A stretch of DNA of 64,000 nt from Rhodococcus sp. H36-A4 (GCF_027158005.1 NZ_JAPVLQ010000001.1:558001-622000), one strand, 5' to 3'. Shown: positions 8,337 to 17,970, numbered from the stretch's first letter. Program-made: numbers and translations. Notes: generated by a model from the sequence alone, not told the origin.

Positions 8337-9341
8337 ATGGAACTAGTTTCTTCACTACCCGCCGATACCCCGCTCCACCAGGTTGCCGATCGCGTCAGGC
8401 GCATAGAGGATCTCGGTTTCGACACCGTGCACATTTCCGAAACCGTCAGGGATCCGTTCGCGGTAGCTGCTTTGGCCGTCGAGCACACCTCCACGCTCGT
8501 CGTCCGGACGTCGATGGTGGTGGCGTTTGCGCGTAGCCCGATGGTGACGGCGTTGGCGGCCTGGGATTTGGCGAGCTTCTCCGGTGGCAGGTTCCAGTTG
8601 GGGTTGGCGACTCAGGTGCGGGGGAACATCGTCGGCCGGTATTCGATGCCGTGGACGGACCCTGTTGCGCAACTACGTGATTACATCGGCGCTGTTCGGG
8701 CGATCTTCGTAGCATTTCGCGACGGAAACTCGTTGGATTACGAGGGCACGCACTACACGTTCGACCGCTTGCAGCCATATTTCAATCCGGGTCCGATCGA
8801 CGTCCCATCTCCAGAAATATGGACGGGCGGAGTCAATGCTCGGATGTGCAAGCTCGCAGGCGAGATTGCCGATGGCTTTGTCGCTCATCCCACGAGTTCG
8901 CATCCGAAGGTACTAGAACAGATCACCATTCCCCATCTCGAACAGGCCGGTCGAAGGCCTCGCATCATCGCGGTCCCGAAGACGATCACCGGCCGCGATG
9001 CGGCCACCGTCGTGTCGGCCCGGGAGCCTGCGCGAAAAGAACTTGCGTTTCTGTACTCCACCCCGGCATATCGCGTTGCTCTGGATGCTCTCGGACTGTC
9101 CGAGGTCGGCGAGAAGCTGACCGCTATGTCCCGCGCGGGTGACTGGGCTGATCTCGCCGGTGTAGTTACCGATGACGTCCTGGACGTGCTGGTCACCCAA
9201 TGCACGTACGCGGAGCTGCCTGCAGCGTTTGCATCGAGGTACGAAAATCTTTGTGACGGTATTGCTTTGACAGTCCCATCGGATCGCGCCGATGACGACG
9301 AGTTCCGCGACATGTGCGCGAAGCTTCGAGCCCTGAAGTAA
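8337..9341 (+). CDS. LLM-class F420/flavin-dependent oxidoreductase
   Basis: The 334-residue protein shows the luciferase-like monooxygenase TIM barrel: early RIEDLGFDTVHISETVRDPF, TSMVVAFARSPMVTALAAWDLASFSGGRFQLGL (the SGGRF-GLG phosphate/cofactor loop), and a later GGVNARMCKLAGEIADGF. It resembles the group that uses coenzyme F420 in mycobacteria and rhodococci. I chose the ATG at 8337 as the first start that gives a normal barrel N-terminus. Substrate is unknown; these enzymes reduce or oxidise diverse small molecules. It is convergent with the DUF389 gene with only 12 bases between. Confidence 0.85.
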   Translation: MELVSSLPADTPLHQVADRVRRIEDLGFDTVHISETVRDPFAVAALAVEHTSTLVVRTSMVVAFARSPMVTALAAWDLASFSGGRFQLGLATQVRGNIVGRYSMPWTDPVAQLRDYIGAVRAIFVAFRDGNSLDYEGTHYTFDRLQPYFNPGPIDVPSPEIWTGGVNARMCKLAGEIADGFVAHPTSSHPKVLEQITIPHLEQAGRRPRIIAVPKTITGRDAATVVSAREPARKELAFLYSTPAYRVALDALGLSEVGEKLTAMSRAGDWADLAGVVTDDVLDVLVTQCTYAELPAAFASRYENLCDGIALTVPSDRADDDEFRDMCAKLRALK

Positions 9342-9353
9342 TTCGTGGCGAGC

Positions 9354-10385
9354 TCAGCGACTCCGGAAGCGGTCGATGGCGGCGGCGCGACGAGCAGAAA
9401 GTCGTGCCCAGAGGCTCTGCTGAATTGCCAGAGTGGCCCAGCCTGCTACCGCCATACCGGTGATGTTGAGCAGCAATTGAAGAGTGCTGCCCCAAATTTC
9501 CGTACCAACACCGAACGCTATTCCGAGCGCGACGTTTCCGGCGGCAGGCACCGTAGTCACCGAGATGAACACCCCGGACAACCCACCCGTCTTCGCCGAG
9601 GTGATCGACAGAACCCCTGCTGCTGCCGCGATCACTGCCACGATGAACGACCATTTGTCCGGTGAGTAGATGAAAGCGGTGCTCGGTCGAGGTCCTGTGA
9701 CGTCATCGATGACCACCCAGCCCACCGCGCGCGCCACAAGTACGAAGAGAGTGGTCGTAGCGATCGAGAGAACGAATCCGACCACCAGGGTCCTGCTCGC
9801 GCGGACCAGCAGCGTAGGTCGTTTCCGCACCAGCGCGACACCGAGAGCTGCGATAGCCCCGAACTCCGGACCGAGAACCATTGCACCGATTATCAGGATC
9901 TGCGAATCGATGACGATCGCGATCGATGCGAGCAGCGTGGCCATGCCCATGAAACTCAGGTAAGTCCAATTCAGTTCTGTGTCGTCGTACGACCGCTGCG
10001 CCACATCCGCCCACACCACCGAGTCTGCGCTGCTGCCCGGAGTTCGCTTCTCTGCTTCGAATCCCGAGCGCGAGAGCCAACTACGAACCGGCTCGATATG
10101 AATGCTGCCATCCTGATGCACCCCGAGATCGCGTAGAAAGTCGATGATCTCGTTCGCTCCCTCCCGTGCGATATCGGCGACGACGAGGTCACCGACAGGT
10201 TCGACGGAAGCCTCGCGTGTCACCGCGATACCGCTGACAGCGGGACTGTCGACAAGACATGCGAGCACGTCCTGAGTCAGTACCGAGGGCGAGAGGATAC
10301 GCAGGTGCAGCATGCCCATATTCTGCGCACAGCCCGGACAGGCCCCGACATCGACTCCCTCTCGGTTCACCCGCGGTCGGCGCAT
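9354..10385 (-). CDS. DUF389 family membrane protein
   Basis: This 343-residue protein has a soluble N-terminal ferredoxin-like part (LHLRILSPSVLTQDVLACLVDSP and following, residues ~25-100) and then the DUF389 membrane region with ASIAIVIDSQILIIGAMVLGPEFGAIAALGVAL and several further helices. That order is typical of the family (TIGR00341-like), whose role is unknown. The ATG at 10385 has GAGAGG nine bases upstream. Longer reading from 10487 would translate the palindrome at 10417-10446, so I reject that start. An ATG at 10319 is the other option. A CPGC pair lies just after the start. Confidence 0.8.
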   Translation of the reverse strand: MRRPRVNREGVDVGACPGCAQNMGMLHLRILSPSVLTQDVLACLVDSPAVSGIAVTREASVEPVGDLVVADIAREGANEIIDFLRDLGVHQDGSIHIEPVRSWLSRSGFEAEKRTPGSSADSVVWADVAQRSYDDTELNWTYLSFMGMATLLASIAIVIDSQILIIGAMVLGPEFGAIAALGVALVRKRPTLLVRASRTLVVGFVLSIATTTLFVLVARAVGWVVIDDVTGPRPSTAFIYSPDKWSFIVAVIAAAAGVLSITSAKTGGLSGVFISVTTVPAAGNVALGIAFGVGTEIWGSTLQLLLNITGMAVAGWATLAIQQSLWARLSARRAAAIDRFRSR

Positions 10386-10416
10386 TCGGGCAGTCCTCTC
10401 GATCGCCCACAAGCCC

Positions 10417-10446
10417 TTCTTACTTGCATTATTGCGCAAGTAAGAA
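10417..10446. promoter_or_regulatory. Long inverted repeat in divergent promoter region
   Basis: Two perfect 11-base arms, TTCTTACTTGC and GCAAGTAAGAA, flank an 8-base spacer. It lies 32 bases before the DUF389 start and 58 bases before the gene at 10504, so it could serve both. It contains the motif TGCATTATTGCG (10425-10436), which recurs with one change at 10465. Confidence 0.55.
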
Positions 10447-10464
10447 TACCGTAAATCTACATAG

Positions 10465-10476
10465 TGCATTAATGCG
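10465..10476. promoter_or_regulatory. Second copy of TGCATTA(A/T)TGCG motif
   Basis: TGCATTAATGCG differs at one position from the motif at 10425-10436, 40 bases upstream (about four helical turns). It contains the perfect palindrome GCATTAATGC and lies 28 bases before the start of the malic-enzyme-like gene. The pair looks like a tandem operator. Confidence 0.45.
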
Positions 10477-10503
10477 ACATTTAACAATCAGTGGAGGTCC
10501 GCG

Positions 10504-11367
10504 ATGAGGTCTCGATACCGGCACGCAGAACACTCGGGTTCGGGTGTTACTGCGGCCGTGGCGGTGGTCGGAATACACCAATCGTCCCCGCGTCCGCTGT
10601 CTTCACGCGGTTCCGTTCACACCTGGGTTGCGATGGAGGAGTACACCGCCGTCGTACAAAGACTCACCTCGCTGCGTGCGGTACGGCTTCCACTGGCCGA
10701 TTGCACCGAGTCGGACATCGTCGATCGACTGTGCGCTGTGCACTCGGACATTATTGCCACACTGGTGGGCGGGTTGAGTTCGGCGGATTCCGAAGCGATT
10801 GCACATCGAATCGACGAGCGAGGCGGCCCGACCGTCGTCACCGAGATCGACCTGACGACCGCTGCGCTTGCAGCATCCGTCGTCTCCATTCTCGGCCACC
10901 GCGGCATATCAACTGGCCACGGACGGGTAATTATTGCGTGCTCAGAACGCGCACCGTTGCTCGGTCCCGTGCTCGTCGAATGCGGAGTCGGCAGCATCAC
11001 CAGCTGGAACCTCCATGATGCACAGGACTTTTCGCTGAGGCGCTTGATCTCACACAACGATGTTCTGGTCGACCTGTCCGACGCGGAAAACCGTATCGGC
11101 GACGAGATGGACTGCACGATCACCATCGACTCGGATCCTGTGCCGGCCGCCTCACTTGCGTTGCCTGGCTTGTTCGACGCCCTCTCTCGGCGAGCACCTA
11201 CCCGCGTCGACGCATCGGTCCTGGCGGCCTGCGCTCGGGCACTCGCATTGCTTGCGCCCCGCGGCAAACTCCTGCCCGACCTCGACCAACCACTCTTGAC
11301 CACGACGGTCGCCCGCTACGCCGACCGGGCACTCGATCTCGTCGAACGTCTTCAGTACAGCCGGTGA
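10504..11367 (+). CDS. Malic-enzyme-like protein lacking catalytic motifs (unknown)
   Basis: The 287-residue protein starts at an ATG with GGAGG six bases upstream. I do not recognise it with certainty. Its order of segments (early [10 protein letters not shown], then [30 protein letters not shown], then [20 protein letters not shown] followed by a beta-alpha-beta like [22 protein letters not shown]) runs parallel to small prokaryotic malic enzymes, where the same places hold the DDQHGTA and NAD-binding motifs. Those catalytic residues are absent here. It lies 46 bases upstream of pckG in the same direction and is probably co-transcribed. It may be a non-catalytic regulatory relative acting at the PEP-pyruvate-oxaloacetate node. 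The homology is inference. Confidence 0.5.
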   Translation: MRSRYRHAEHSGSGVTAAVAVVGIHQSSPRPLSSRGSVHTWVAMEEYTAVVQRLTSLRAVRLPLADCTESDIVDRLCAVHSDIIATLVGGLSSADSEAIAHRIDERGGPTVVTEIDLTTAALAASVVSILGHRGISTGHGRVIIACSERAPLLGPVLVECGVGSITSWNLHDAQDFSLRRLISHNDVLVDLSDAENRIGDEMDCTITIDSDPVPAASLALPGLFDALSRRAPTRVDASVLAACARALALLAPRGKLLPDLDQPLLTTTVARYADRALDLVERLQYSR

Positions 11368-11413
11368 CCACAACGAATCGCTGGAACTTCATGCCACGTC
11401 GGAGGGACACCCC

Positions 11414-13285
11414 ATGACCACATCGAGCACTGTTGATCTCGATCTCGGCTTCGCACCGACCTCCCATCCAGAGCTACTGATATGGGTGAGCGAGGTCGTC
11501 GAACTCACCACACCCGACCAGGTCGTATGGTGCGACGGCACCGCGGACGAATGGGACCGACTCACCGCAATCCTCGTAGATCGAGGCACGTTTTTCGCAC
11601 TGAGCGAGCCTGCGAACTCCTTCCGCGCCATCTCTGATCCCCGAGACGTTGCACGCGTCGAAGATCGCACTTTCATCTGTACGGAAAACGAATCGGACGC
11701 CGGCCCGACGAATAATTGGATGGATCCCGTCGACATGACAACGGTGTTGACCGAGGAGTTCCGTGGCGCAATGGCCGGTCGAACGATGTACGTCATCGGG
11801 TATTGCATGGGTTCCCTCGACTCCGCTGAGCCGAAATTCGGTGTCGAGATCACCGATTCCGAATACGTCACAGTATCGATGCGCGTGATGACCCGCACCG
11901 GAACACCTGTCTGGGAACGCATGGGCACCGAGGCGCCATTTGTCAAAGGCCTCCATTCGATGGGTGCTCCGCTGATGCCGGGTCGACAAGATGTCCCGTG
12001 GCCCTGTGACAACACGAAATACATCAGCCACTTCCCTCAGACCCGAACGATCTGGAGCTACGGATCCGGATACGGAGGGAATGCACTACTTGGGAAAAAG
12101 TCCTTTGCCCTGCGCATCGCTTCGGCCATGGCCCGTGACGAAGGATGGCTGGCTGAACACATGCTCATCTTGAAACTCACTTCCCCGGCCGACGACGTGC
12201 GCTACATCGCAGCGGCATTCCCCTCCTCGTGCGGCAAGACCAACCTCGCCATGCTCGAACCGACCCTCGACGGATGGACTGCAGAAACCATCGGCGACGA
12301 CATCGCCTGGATGCGATTCGGCGAGGATGGGCAGCTCTACGCCACCAACCCCGAAGCCGGGTTTTTCGGTGTGGCGCCCGGGACCGGGATGGCGACGAAC
12401 CCGAATGCCATGCGCACCATGGCTGGTGGCAACTCGATCTTCACCAACGTTGCGCTGACGGACGACGGTGGTGTGTGGTGGGAAGGAATGACCGAGCAGG
12501 CGCCGGACCATCTGATCGATTGGCGCGGCAACGACTGGACCCCGAACGCCGATACCGTCGCCGCGCACCCGAATTCGCGTTACTGCACGCCCATCGATCA
12601 GTGTCCTACTGCTGCAGCGGAGTGGAACGACCCGCGTGGAGTCCCTATCTCTGCCATCTTCTTCGGCGGCCGCCGTGCATCGACGATCCCGTTGGTCACC
12701 GAGGCATTCGACTGGCAGCACGGAGTGTTTCTGGCCTCGATACTGTCTTCGGAAACGACTGCAGCCTCGACGGGAAGCGTCGGGGTTGTCCGTCGCGACC
12801 CCATGGCGATGCTCCCCTTCATCGGCTACCACGTCGGTGACTACTTCCAGCATTGGCTCGATATCGGGGCCCGCGCTATCTCGCCCGGGGCGCTGCCGAA
12901 AATCTTCTACGTGAACTGGTTTCGTCGCGGTGATGACGGAACCTTCTTGTGGCCGGGCTTCGGTGAGAACCTCCGGGTGATCGACTGGGCGTTGCGCCGA
13001 ATCGACGGGCTGGTCGACGCGGTCCCTTCTCCCCTGGGTTACGTTCCCACCTCCGGCTCACTCGATCTCACCGGACTCGACATCGATCACGTCGATGTCG
13101 ACACTGCGATCACACCCGACACCGACGAACTACTCGCGGAACTCACTCTCATCGACCAGTGGTACGCGACGATAGGCGGCAATAAACTCCCCGATGCTCT
13201 ACGCCAAGAGCTGAACTGGCTCAAAGCGCGTCTGAGCGGCTACCCGAGCGAACTGACCGACTCCGATGGGAACCCGATTCGATGA
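11414..13285 (+). CDS. pckG: Phosphoenolpyruvate carboxykinase (GTP)
   Basis: The 623-residue protein matches the GTP-dependent PEP carboxykinase family in length (~600-620 residues). It shows [13 protein letters not shown], the family P-loop with the reactive Cys273, [31 protein letters not shown] (metal and substrate site), and [12 protein letters not shown]. It converts oxaloacetate and GTP to PEP, GDP and CO2, the first step of gluconeogenesis, which is needed for growth on lipids and sterols, the theme of much of the window. It overlaps DUF5313 by four bases. Upstream it follows the malic-enzyme-like gene, and the twin motifs at 10425 and 10465 may control the unit. Confidence 0.97.
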   Translation: MTTSSTVDLDLGFAPTSHPELLIWVSEVVELTTPDQVVWCDGTADEWDRLTAILVDRGTFFALSEPANSFRAISDPRDVARVEDRTFICTENESDAGPTNNWMDPVDMTTVLTEEFRGAMAGRTMYVIGYCMGSLDSAEPKFGVEITDSEYVTVSMRVMTRTGTPVWERMGTEAPFVKGLHSMGAPLMPGRQDVPWPCDNTKYISHFPQTRTIWSYGSGYGGNALLGKKSFALRIASAMARDEGWLAEHMLILKLTSPADDVRYIAAAFPSSCGKTNLAMLEPTLDGWTAETIGDDIAWMRFGEDGQLYATNPEAGFFGVAPGTGMATNPNAMRTMAGGNSIFTNVALTDDGGVWWEGMTEQAPDHLIDWRGNDWTPNADTVAAHPNSRYCTPIDQCPTAAAEWNDPRGVPISAIFFGGRRASTIPLVTEAFDWQHGVFLASILSSETTAASTGSVGVVRRDPMAMLPFIGYHVGDYFQHWLDIGARAISPGALPKIFYVNWFRRGDDGTFLWPGFGENLRVIDWALRRIDGLVDAVPSPLGYVPTSGSLDLTGLDIDHVDVDTAITPDTDELLAELTLIDQWYATIGGNKLPDALRQELNWLKARLSGYPSELTDSDGNPIR

Positions 13286-13662
13286 CCACCGCACCTCGAC
13301 CGAGCGTCCGGCAGATCGCCGCCTATATCGCAGGCCGACCACTACCCGAGAAGTTCAACGCGTGGGTCATCCATGACATCACCGGACCGGGTTCCACCCG
13401 GCACTACGCAACCCGGTGCATCGTCCCACTGGTCCCGATCTTGGCCGCATGCATGCTCGTACCGGGTCCGTTGGTCATCCGTGCAGGAATGGTACTGATC
13501 CTGTTACTCCCGTTCGTCTACTTCATGATCGTTCTCGAGCCGATCTATCAGCGTCATCGCCTGGTCACCCACGGGCTCGATCCCGCACTGTTGACCGCAC
13601 ACAAGCAGCGCACTATCGACGACGACGTAGCCCGCTATTCAGCGCGTTACCGGGGTTTCTGA
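13282..13662 (+). CDS. DUF5313 family small membrane protein
   Basis: This 126-residue protein has [40 protein letters not shown] at its N-terminus, two transmembrane helices (residues ~48-66 and ~70-86), and a cytoplasmic tail [30 protein letters not shown]. These are the features of DUF5313, common in mycolata. Its ATG overlaps the pckG stop (ATGA). Function is unknown. Its last 16 bases overlap the end of the convergent TetR gene. Confidence 0.75.
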   Translation: MTTAPRPSVRQIAAYIAGRPLPEKFNAWVIHDITGPGSTRHYATRCIVPLVPILAACMLVPGPLVIRAGMVLILLLPFVYFMIVLEPIYQRHRLVTHGLDPALLTAHKQRTIDDDVARYSARYRGF

Positions 13663-14240
13663 TCGATCGCGCGCAGTAGAAGTTCTTCGATTCGACGGTG
13701 AACAGAGTCCGTATCATCCTCTGTTGCAATGATACTGAGAAATAGGGAGGCTCCCGCCGCCATCGCGATCAGTGCGCGAGCGTCGAGTACAGCATCTGCC
13801 GCGTCCAGTGAGGCACCTGCGGAGAACAATTCTGCAGGAGGTCCGCTGAAACTTTGCCACAGCTGACGACGAAGATCCTCGTTCCGCGTGAAGGTGCTGA
13901 TCAGACCCGGAACTGCTGCGCGCACTTCAGGTTTGGCGAACAGCTCGCGGCTACCTGTCGCCACCCATCGCACCCAACCATTCGGGTCCGTCCCGTCGAA
14001 CGGTTCGAGGTCGGGGGTTGCTCCGAGGATCGAGTGCAACACCAACTCTGCTTTGGACGACCATCTTCGATCGATCGTGCCGCGTCCGACGCCTGCACGG
14101 GCCGCGACGCCACGCATGCTCAGGTCTTCCCATCCGAGCTCCATCAGTAGCTCGCGGGTAGCCGACAACACTCGGTCGTCGACGCTGCTGTCGCGGGGGC
14201 GACCTGCCCGCCCCTTGCCGCTACTGCTGTCCGGATTCAT
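13647..14240 (-). CDS. TetR family transcriptional regulator
   Basis: The 197-residue protein has a TetR N-terminal HTH (DRVLSATRELLMELGWEDLSMRGVAARAGVGRGTIDRRWSSKAELVL, residues ~23-70) preceded by a GRAGRPRD basic lead, and a helical ligand domain. It is divergent from the cholesterol oxidase gene with 83 bases between, which makes it the likely local regulator of that operon. The spacer has repeated TCGTCTA heptamers that could be its binding site. The 3' end overlaps the DUF5313 gene on the other strand. Confidence 0.85.
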   Translation of the reverse strand: MNPDSSSGKGRAGRPRDSSVDDRVLSATRELLMELGWEDLSMRGVAARAGVGRGTIDRRWSSKAELVLHSILGATPDLEPFDGTDPNGWVRWVATGSRELFAKPEVRAAVPGLISTFTRNEDLRRQLWQSFSGPPAELFSAGASLDAADAVLDARALIAMAAGASLFLSIIATEDDTDSVHRRIEELLLRAIDQKPR

Positions 14241-14254
14241 GAAATTTCGTCACA

Positions 14255-14300
14255 CTCATCGTCAATCGTCTATCGTCTATTGTGGTGCCGCTGGCATCGT
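14255..14300. promoter_or_regulatory. Putative regulatory repeats between tetR and cholesterol oxidase
   Basis: The spacer contains a run of related heptamers (TCGTCAA, TCGTCTA, TCGTCTA) beginning about 14260, bounded by CAAT and ATTG. It is the only patterned stretch between the divergent genes, so it is a candidate operator. It shows no AACNNGTT core, so it is not a KstR box. Confidence 0.3.
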
Positions 14301-14323
14301 AATACTGCAATAGGGGTTACTGC

Positions 14324-16054
14324 ATGGTTGAACAAAACGTACACGGGTCGCTGTCACGGCGCCGCTTCTTCGGCGCTGCGGCCGCCACCGGGGTAGCAGC
14401 CGCAGTCGCGGGGTCCCAATGGACGCCCGCTGCTGCAGCGCCGGTCGGCGAGGCCTCGCTTACGGTGCCGCCCGAGTTCCCTGGGGGGATCGACCTCTAT
14501 CAGCAGAGCTACGTGAACTGGTCCAAAGAGATCGTCTTCGACCACGTCTGGACATGCGCACCGCGGGGTGAAGGCGAGGTAGTGACACTGGCCAACTGGG
14601 CCGCGAAGCACGGCTACACGTTGCGAGCGCGAGGATCCATGCACGGCTGGAGTCCGTTGACAGTGGTCCCCGGATACCCCGTCGACAAGGTAGTTCTTCT
14701 CGACACGACCGCGCACCTGATCGGCGTGAACGTAGATCCGACGGGGTCCCCTGCCACGGTGACCGCTCAGGGTGGCGCGAGCCTGCTGTCCATATTGACC
14801 GCACTCGAAGGCCACGGACTGGGTTGGTCGAGTATCCCGGCCATCGGCGACATCACCATCGGCGGCGCTCTCGCTATCGACGCGCACGGCGCCACCCCTC
14901 CAGCCGACGGAGAAAGTGCAGTCCCCGGAACCAGCTTCGGTACCGTCAGCAATCTTGTCACCGCCCTGACGGCTGTGGTCTGGGACGATTCCGTAGGAGA
15001 ATACGTCGCGCGGGCCTTCACCCGTTCCGACCCAGCCATTCGTCCACTGCTCACTCACCTGGGCCGCACCTTCATCTCCTCGGTGACGCTCCAAGCAGGC
15101 GCCGACAAACGCCTCAGATGTCACAGCACCTTCGATGTCGGCTGGCAGGAGCTGTTCGCGCCGGCAGGCTCACCGGGCCGGACTTTCGAGAAGTACCTCG
15201 CCGAGTCGGGAAGCGTCGAAGCCATCTGGTTCCCGTTCACCCAGGAGCCGTGGCTCAAAGTGTGGAGCGACGAACCGAATCGCCCGGCACAATCGCGGGA
15301 AGTGACCGGACCGTACAACTATGCGTTCTCCGATACGCTCCCCGAGCCACTCACCGACGGGTTGGGTGTGGTGGCGACACAGCTCGCGGCTGGGACACCC
15401 GCATTCGGTGCGTCGCAGCTCAATGCGGTAAAGGCCGGCATGGCACTCACCGGCACCGCCGACATCTGGGGCACGTCGAAGAACGTCCGCTTGTACCTTC
15501 GCGCGACCACACTGCGAGTGACTGCGGGAGGAGGCGTCGTGCTTGCACGCAGGTCCGATGTCGCCACGATCATCCACGACATGGCCAACTGGATCAACGA
15601 GCGGCTCACGCATTACAGCTCGCTGGGTCAGTATCCGGTGAACGGCCCGTTCGAGGTGCGTTTGTGCGGACTCGACCACGACACGGACGTGTCCGTGGAA
15701 AGCTCGGGCCCGCCGTCTCTTTCAGCGTTGTCCCCAGTTCCCGGCCATCCGGAATGGGACACGGCAATCTGGCTGAACGTGGTCTCTTTCCCCGGCACGC
15801 CAGGCATGCATGCATTCTTCCGCGAGATGGAACTGTGGATGCATGGACACTATTCAGGTTCACTCGGAACCATGCGGCCCGAATATTCGAAGGGCTGGGC
15901 GTTCACCGACGACCGGTCCCACGCTGACACCGAGTTCCTGACCCGAACACTCCCCTCCCGGTACCCCGAGTGGGAGTCCGCCTCCGCAGCATTCGACGAG
16001 TTCGACCCACGAAGAATCTTCCGAAACCCCTTCCTCGACAAGGTAATGCCATGA
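14324..16054 (+). CDS. Cholesterol oxidase, covalent-FAD (VAO) type, Tat-exported
   Basis: The 576-residue protein starts with a Tat signal (SRRRFFGAAAATGVAAAVAG, cleavage near PAAAAP). The FAD-binding domain shows RARGSMHGWSPL, where His107 is the expected covalent FAD attachment site as in the Brevibacterium sterolicum class II enzyme, then GDITIGGALAIDAHG. A central substrate-binding domain follows, with RLYLRATTLRV, where the family has a catalytic Arg. It oxidises 3-beta-hydroxysteroids to 3-keto-4-ene products with O2, outside the membrane. It heads a coupled operon with an OYE homologue and an SDR. The VAO-type fold distinguishes it from GMC-type ChoD. Confidence 0.88.
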   Translation: MVEQNVHGSLSRRRFFGAAAATGVAAAVAGSQWTPAAAAPVGEASLTVPPEFPGGIDLYQQSYVNWSKEIVFDHVWTCAPRGEGEVVTLANWAAKHGYTLRARGSMHGWSPLTVVPGYPVDKVVLLDTTAHLIGVNVDPTGSPATVTAQGGASLLSILTALEGHGLGWSSIPAIGDITIGGALAIDAHGATPPADGESAVPGTSFGTVSNLVTALTAVVWDDSVGEYVARAFTRSDPAIRPLLTHLGRTFISSVTLQAGADKRLRCHSTFDVGWQELFAPAGSPGRTFEKYLAESGSVEAIWFPFTQEPWLKVWSDEPNRPAQSREVTGPYNYAFSDTLPEPLTDGLGVVATQLAAGTPAFGASQLNAVKAGMALTGTADIWGTSKNVRLYLRATTLRVTAGGGVVLARRSDVATIIHDMANWINERLTHYSSLGQYPVNGPFEVRLCGLDHDTDVSVESSGPPSLSALSPVPGHPEWDTAIWLNVVSFPGTPGMHAFFREMELWMHGHYSGSLGTMRPEYSKGWAFTDDRSHADTEFLTRTLPSRYPEWESASAAFDEFDPRRIFRNPFLDKVMP

Positions 16055-17220
16055 AAATATTCGAAACTGCCGACCTCGGCCCCCTCACGCTACGTAACCG
16101 TGTCATCAAAGCCGCGACCTTCGAAGGACGCACCCCGGAAGCTCTGGTGACCGATGAGCTCATCGATTTCCACCGAGCCGTCGCTGCCGGCGGTGCCGCC
16201 ATGACCACCGTCGCCTACTGCGCATCCTCGCCCGAGGGCAGAACCGACCGCCATCAGATTTGGATGCGCCCGGAAGCTGTTGCAGGACTCAACCGTCTGA
16301 CCGAAGCTGTCCACGCCGAGGGCGCCGCCATCTCCGCTCAGATCGGGCACGCGGGACCGGTTGCGAACTCGCAATCCAACCGTGCGACGGCATTGGCCTC
16401 TTCGTGGCAGATCAGTCCACTGAGCATGCGGCTGACGAGGACGGCGAGCGCATCCGACCTCGATCGCATCGTCGCCGATCATGCCCGCGCAGCCAGAATC
16501 GCCGTGCAATCCGGATTCGATGCTGTCGAACTGCATTTCGGGCACAACTATCTCGTCAGCTCATTCCTCAGCCCAGCGCTCAACCGCAGATCCGACCAGT
16601 TCGGCGGAAGCCTCGAGAACCGGGCGCGCGTGGCACGGGCCGTAGCGTCGGCCGTGCGCACCGAGGTAGGCACCGAGATCGCCGTCACGGCGAAGTTGAA
16701 CATGGATGACGGAGTACCGGGCGGCTTTTGGCTCGACGAGAGCCTTCAGGTTGCCCAGTGGCTGGAAAGCGACGGCTCGCTCGATGCGCTCGAGTTGACC
16801 GCAGGTAGTTCGCTGAAGAACCCGATGTACCTCTTTCGCGGAGATGTACCGTTGCGCGACTTCGCGGCGTCGTTCCCACAGCCGCAGCGAGCGGGTATCC
16901 GCATGGTGGGCAGCAAGTTCTTGCGTGCCTACCCCTACAAAGAGGCTTACCTGCTCGAACAGGCACGCCAGTTCCGCAGTGCAGTGGACCTCCCGCTCAT
17001 CCTTCTCGGCGGTATATCCACGCGGGAAACGATGGACCTTGCCATGACCGAAGGATTCGAGTTCGTGGCGATGGCGCGCGCACTTCTGCGTGAACCGGAT
17101 TTGATCAACAGGATTCAGAAAGAGGAAGTCACTTCCTCTCTCTGCATACATTGCAATCGCTGTATGCCCACCATCTACAGCGGCACGCGCTGCGTTCTCG
17201 TAAACGAAGGAACTCGATGA
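16051..17220 (+). CDS. Old Yellow Enzyme-family NADH:flavin oxidoreductase
   Basis: This 389-residue FMN protein begins at an ATG that overlaps the cholesterol oxidase stop. It shows the OYE barrel pattern: TLRNRVIKAATFEGRTP, AQIGHAGP, DAVELHFGHNYLVSSFLSPALNRRSDQFGGSLENR (FMN and substrate site, with an HFGHNYL variant of the usual H-x-x-HGYL), and LILLGGISTRETMDLAMTEGFEFVAMARALLREPD. A Cys-rich tail, CIHCNRCMP, is like the iron-sulfur-binding part of the larger 2,4-dienoyl-CoA reductases, but no second flavin domain follows. With its neighbours it may reduce a conjugated steroid enone. Substrate is inferred from the operon only. Confidence 0.85.
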   Translation: MKIFETADLGPLTLRNRVIKAATFEGRTPEALVTDELIDFHRAVAAGGAAMTTVAYCASSPEGRTDRHQIWMRPEAVAGLNRLTEAVHAEGAAISAQIGHAGPVANSQSNRATALASSWQISPLSMRLTRTASASDLDRIVADHARAARIAVQSGFDAVELHFGHNYLVSSFLSPALNRRSDQFGGSLENRARVARAVASAVRTEVGTEIAVTAKLNMDDGVPGGFWLDESLQVAQWLESDGSLDALELTAGSSLKNPMYLFRGDVPLRDFAASFPQPQRAGIRMVGSKFLRAYPYKEAYLLEQARQFRSAVDLPLILLGGISTRETMDLAMTEGFEFVAMARALLREPDLINRIQKEEVTSSLCIHCNRCMPTIYSGTRCVLVNEGTR

Positions 17221-17960
17221 ATCGCTTGGCCGGACGCGTCGCATTGGTAAGCGGCGCTGCACGCGGAATGGGCCTGGCTCACTGCAAGGCGATGATCGCC
17301 GAGGGTGCACAAGTCGTCCTGGGCGACATCCTCGACGAGGAAGGCGCTTCGGCAGCAAGCGAATTGGGCGACGCCGCACACTACATGCATCTCGACGTCA
17401 CCTCGGAAGACAGCTGGGCCGAGGCCGTCGCAGCGACCACCGAGAAGTTCGGACCGGTCACAGTTCTGGTCAACAACGCCGGCATAGTAGGCGGCAACCT
17501 GATCACCGCCTACGAAACCACCGAGTGGCAGCGGATTCTCGACATCAACCTCACCGGAACGTTTCTCGGTATCCGTGCCTGCGCCCAATCGATGATCGAC
17601 GCAGGTGGCGGTTCGATCATCAACATCTCCTCCGTCGAAGGGTTCCGCGGTAGTCCTGGACTGCACGGTTACACCGCCACGAAGTTCGCAGTGCGCGGCC
17701 TGACGAAATCCGTTGCGCTCGAGCTGGCGCCGAAGAAGGTACGGGTCAACTCCATTCACCCCGGCTTCGTTCACAGCCCGATGACCGAAGGCATCCCCGA
17801 AGACTTCCTACAGATCCCACTCGGTCGTGGCGGCAATGCCTCCGAAGTGTCCTCGATGGTCGTCTTCCTGGCCAGCGAAGAGTCCTCCTACTCCACCGGA
17901 TCCGAGTTCATCGTCGACGGCGGCCTGATGGCAGGCGTTCCACACCGCACCTTCGACTGA
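17217..17960 (+). CDS. SDR, 3-alpha/20-beta-hydroxysteroid dehydrogenase-like
   Basis: The 247-residue classical short-chain dehydrogenase has the NAD-binding SGAARGMG, the NNAG motif, catalytic Ser in NISSVEG and YTATK as the YxxxK pair. Its overall sequence (LVSGAARGMGLAH, GDILDEEG, GRGGNASEVSSMVVFLASEESSY) is like the 3-alpha,20-beta-hydroxysteroid dehydrogenase group. The ATG overlaps the OYE gene stop (ATGA). The gene order oxidase-OYE-SDR supports a steroid role. A long hairpin follows its stop. Confidence 0.85.
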   Translation: MNRLAGRVALVSGAARGMGLAHCKAMIAEGAQVVLGDILDEEGASAASELGDAAHYMHLDVTSEDSWAEAVAATTEKFGPVTVLVNNAGIVGGNLITAYETTEWQRILDINLTGTFLGIRACAQSMIDAGGGSIINISSVEGFRGSPGLHGYTATKFAVRGLTKSVALELAPKKVRVNSIHPGFVHSPMTEGIPEDFLQIPLGRGGNASEVSSMVVFLASEESSYSTGSEFIVDGGLMAGVPHRTFD

Positions 17961-17970
17961 ATTGCCTCGT

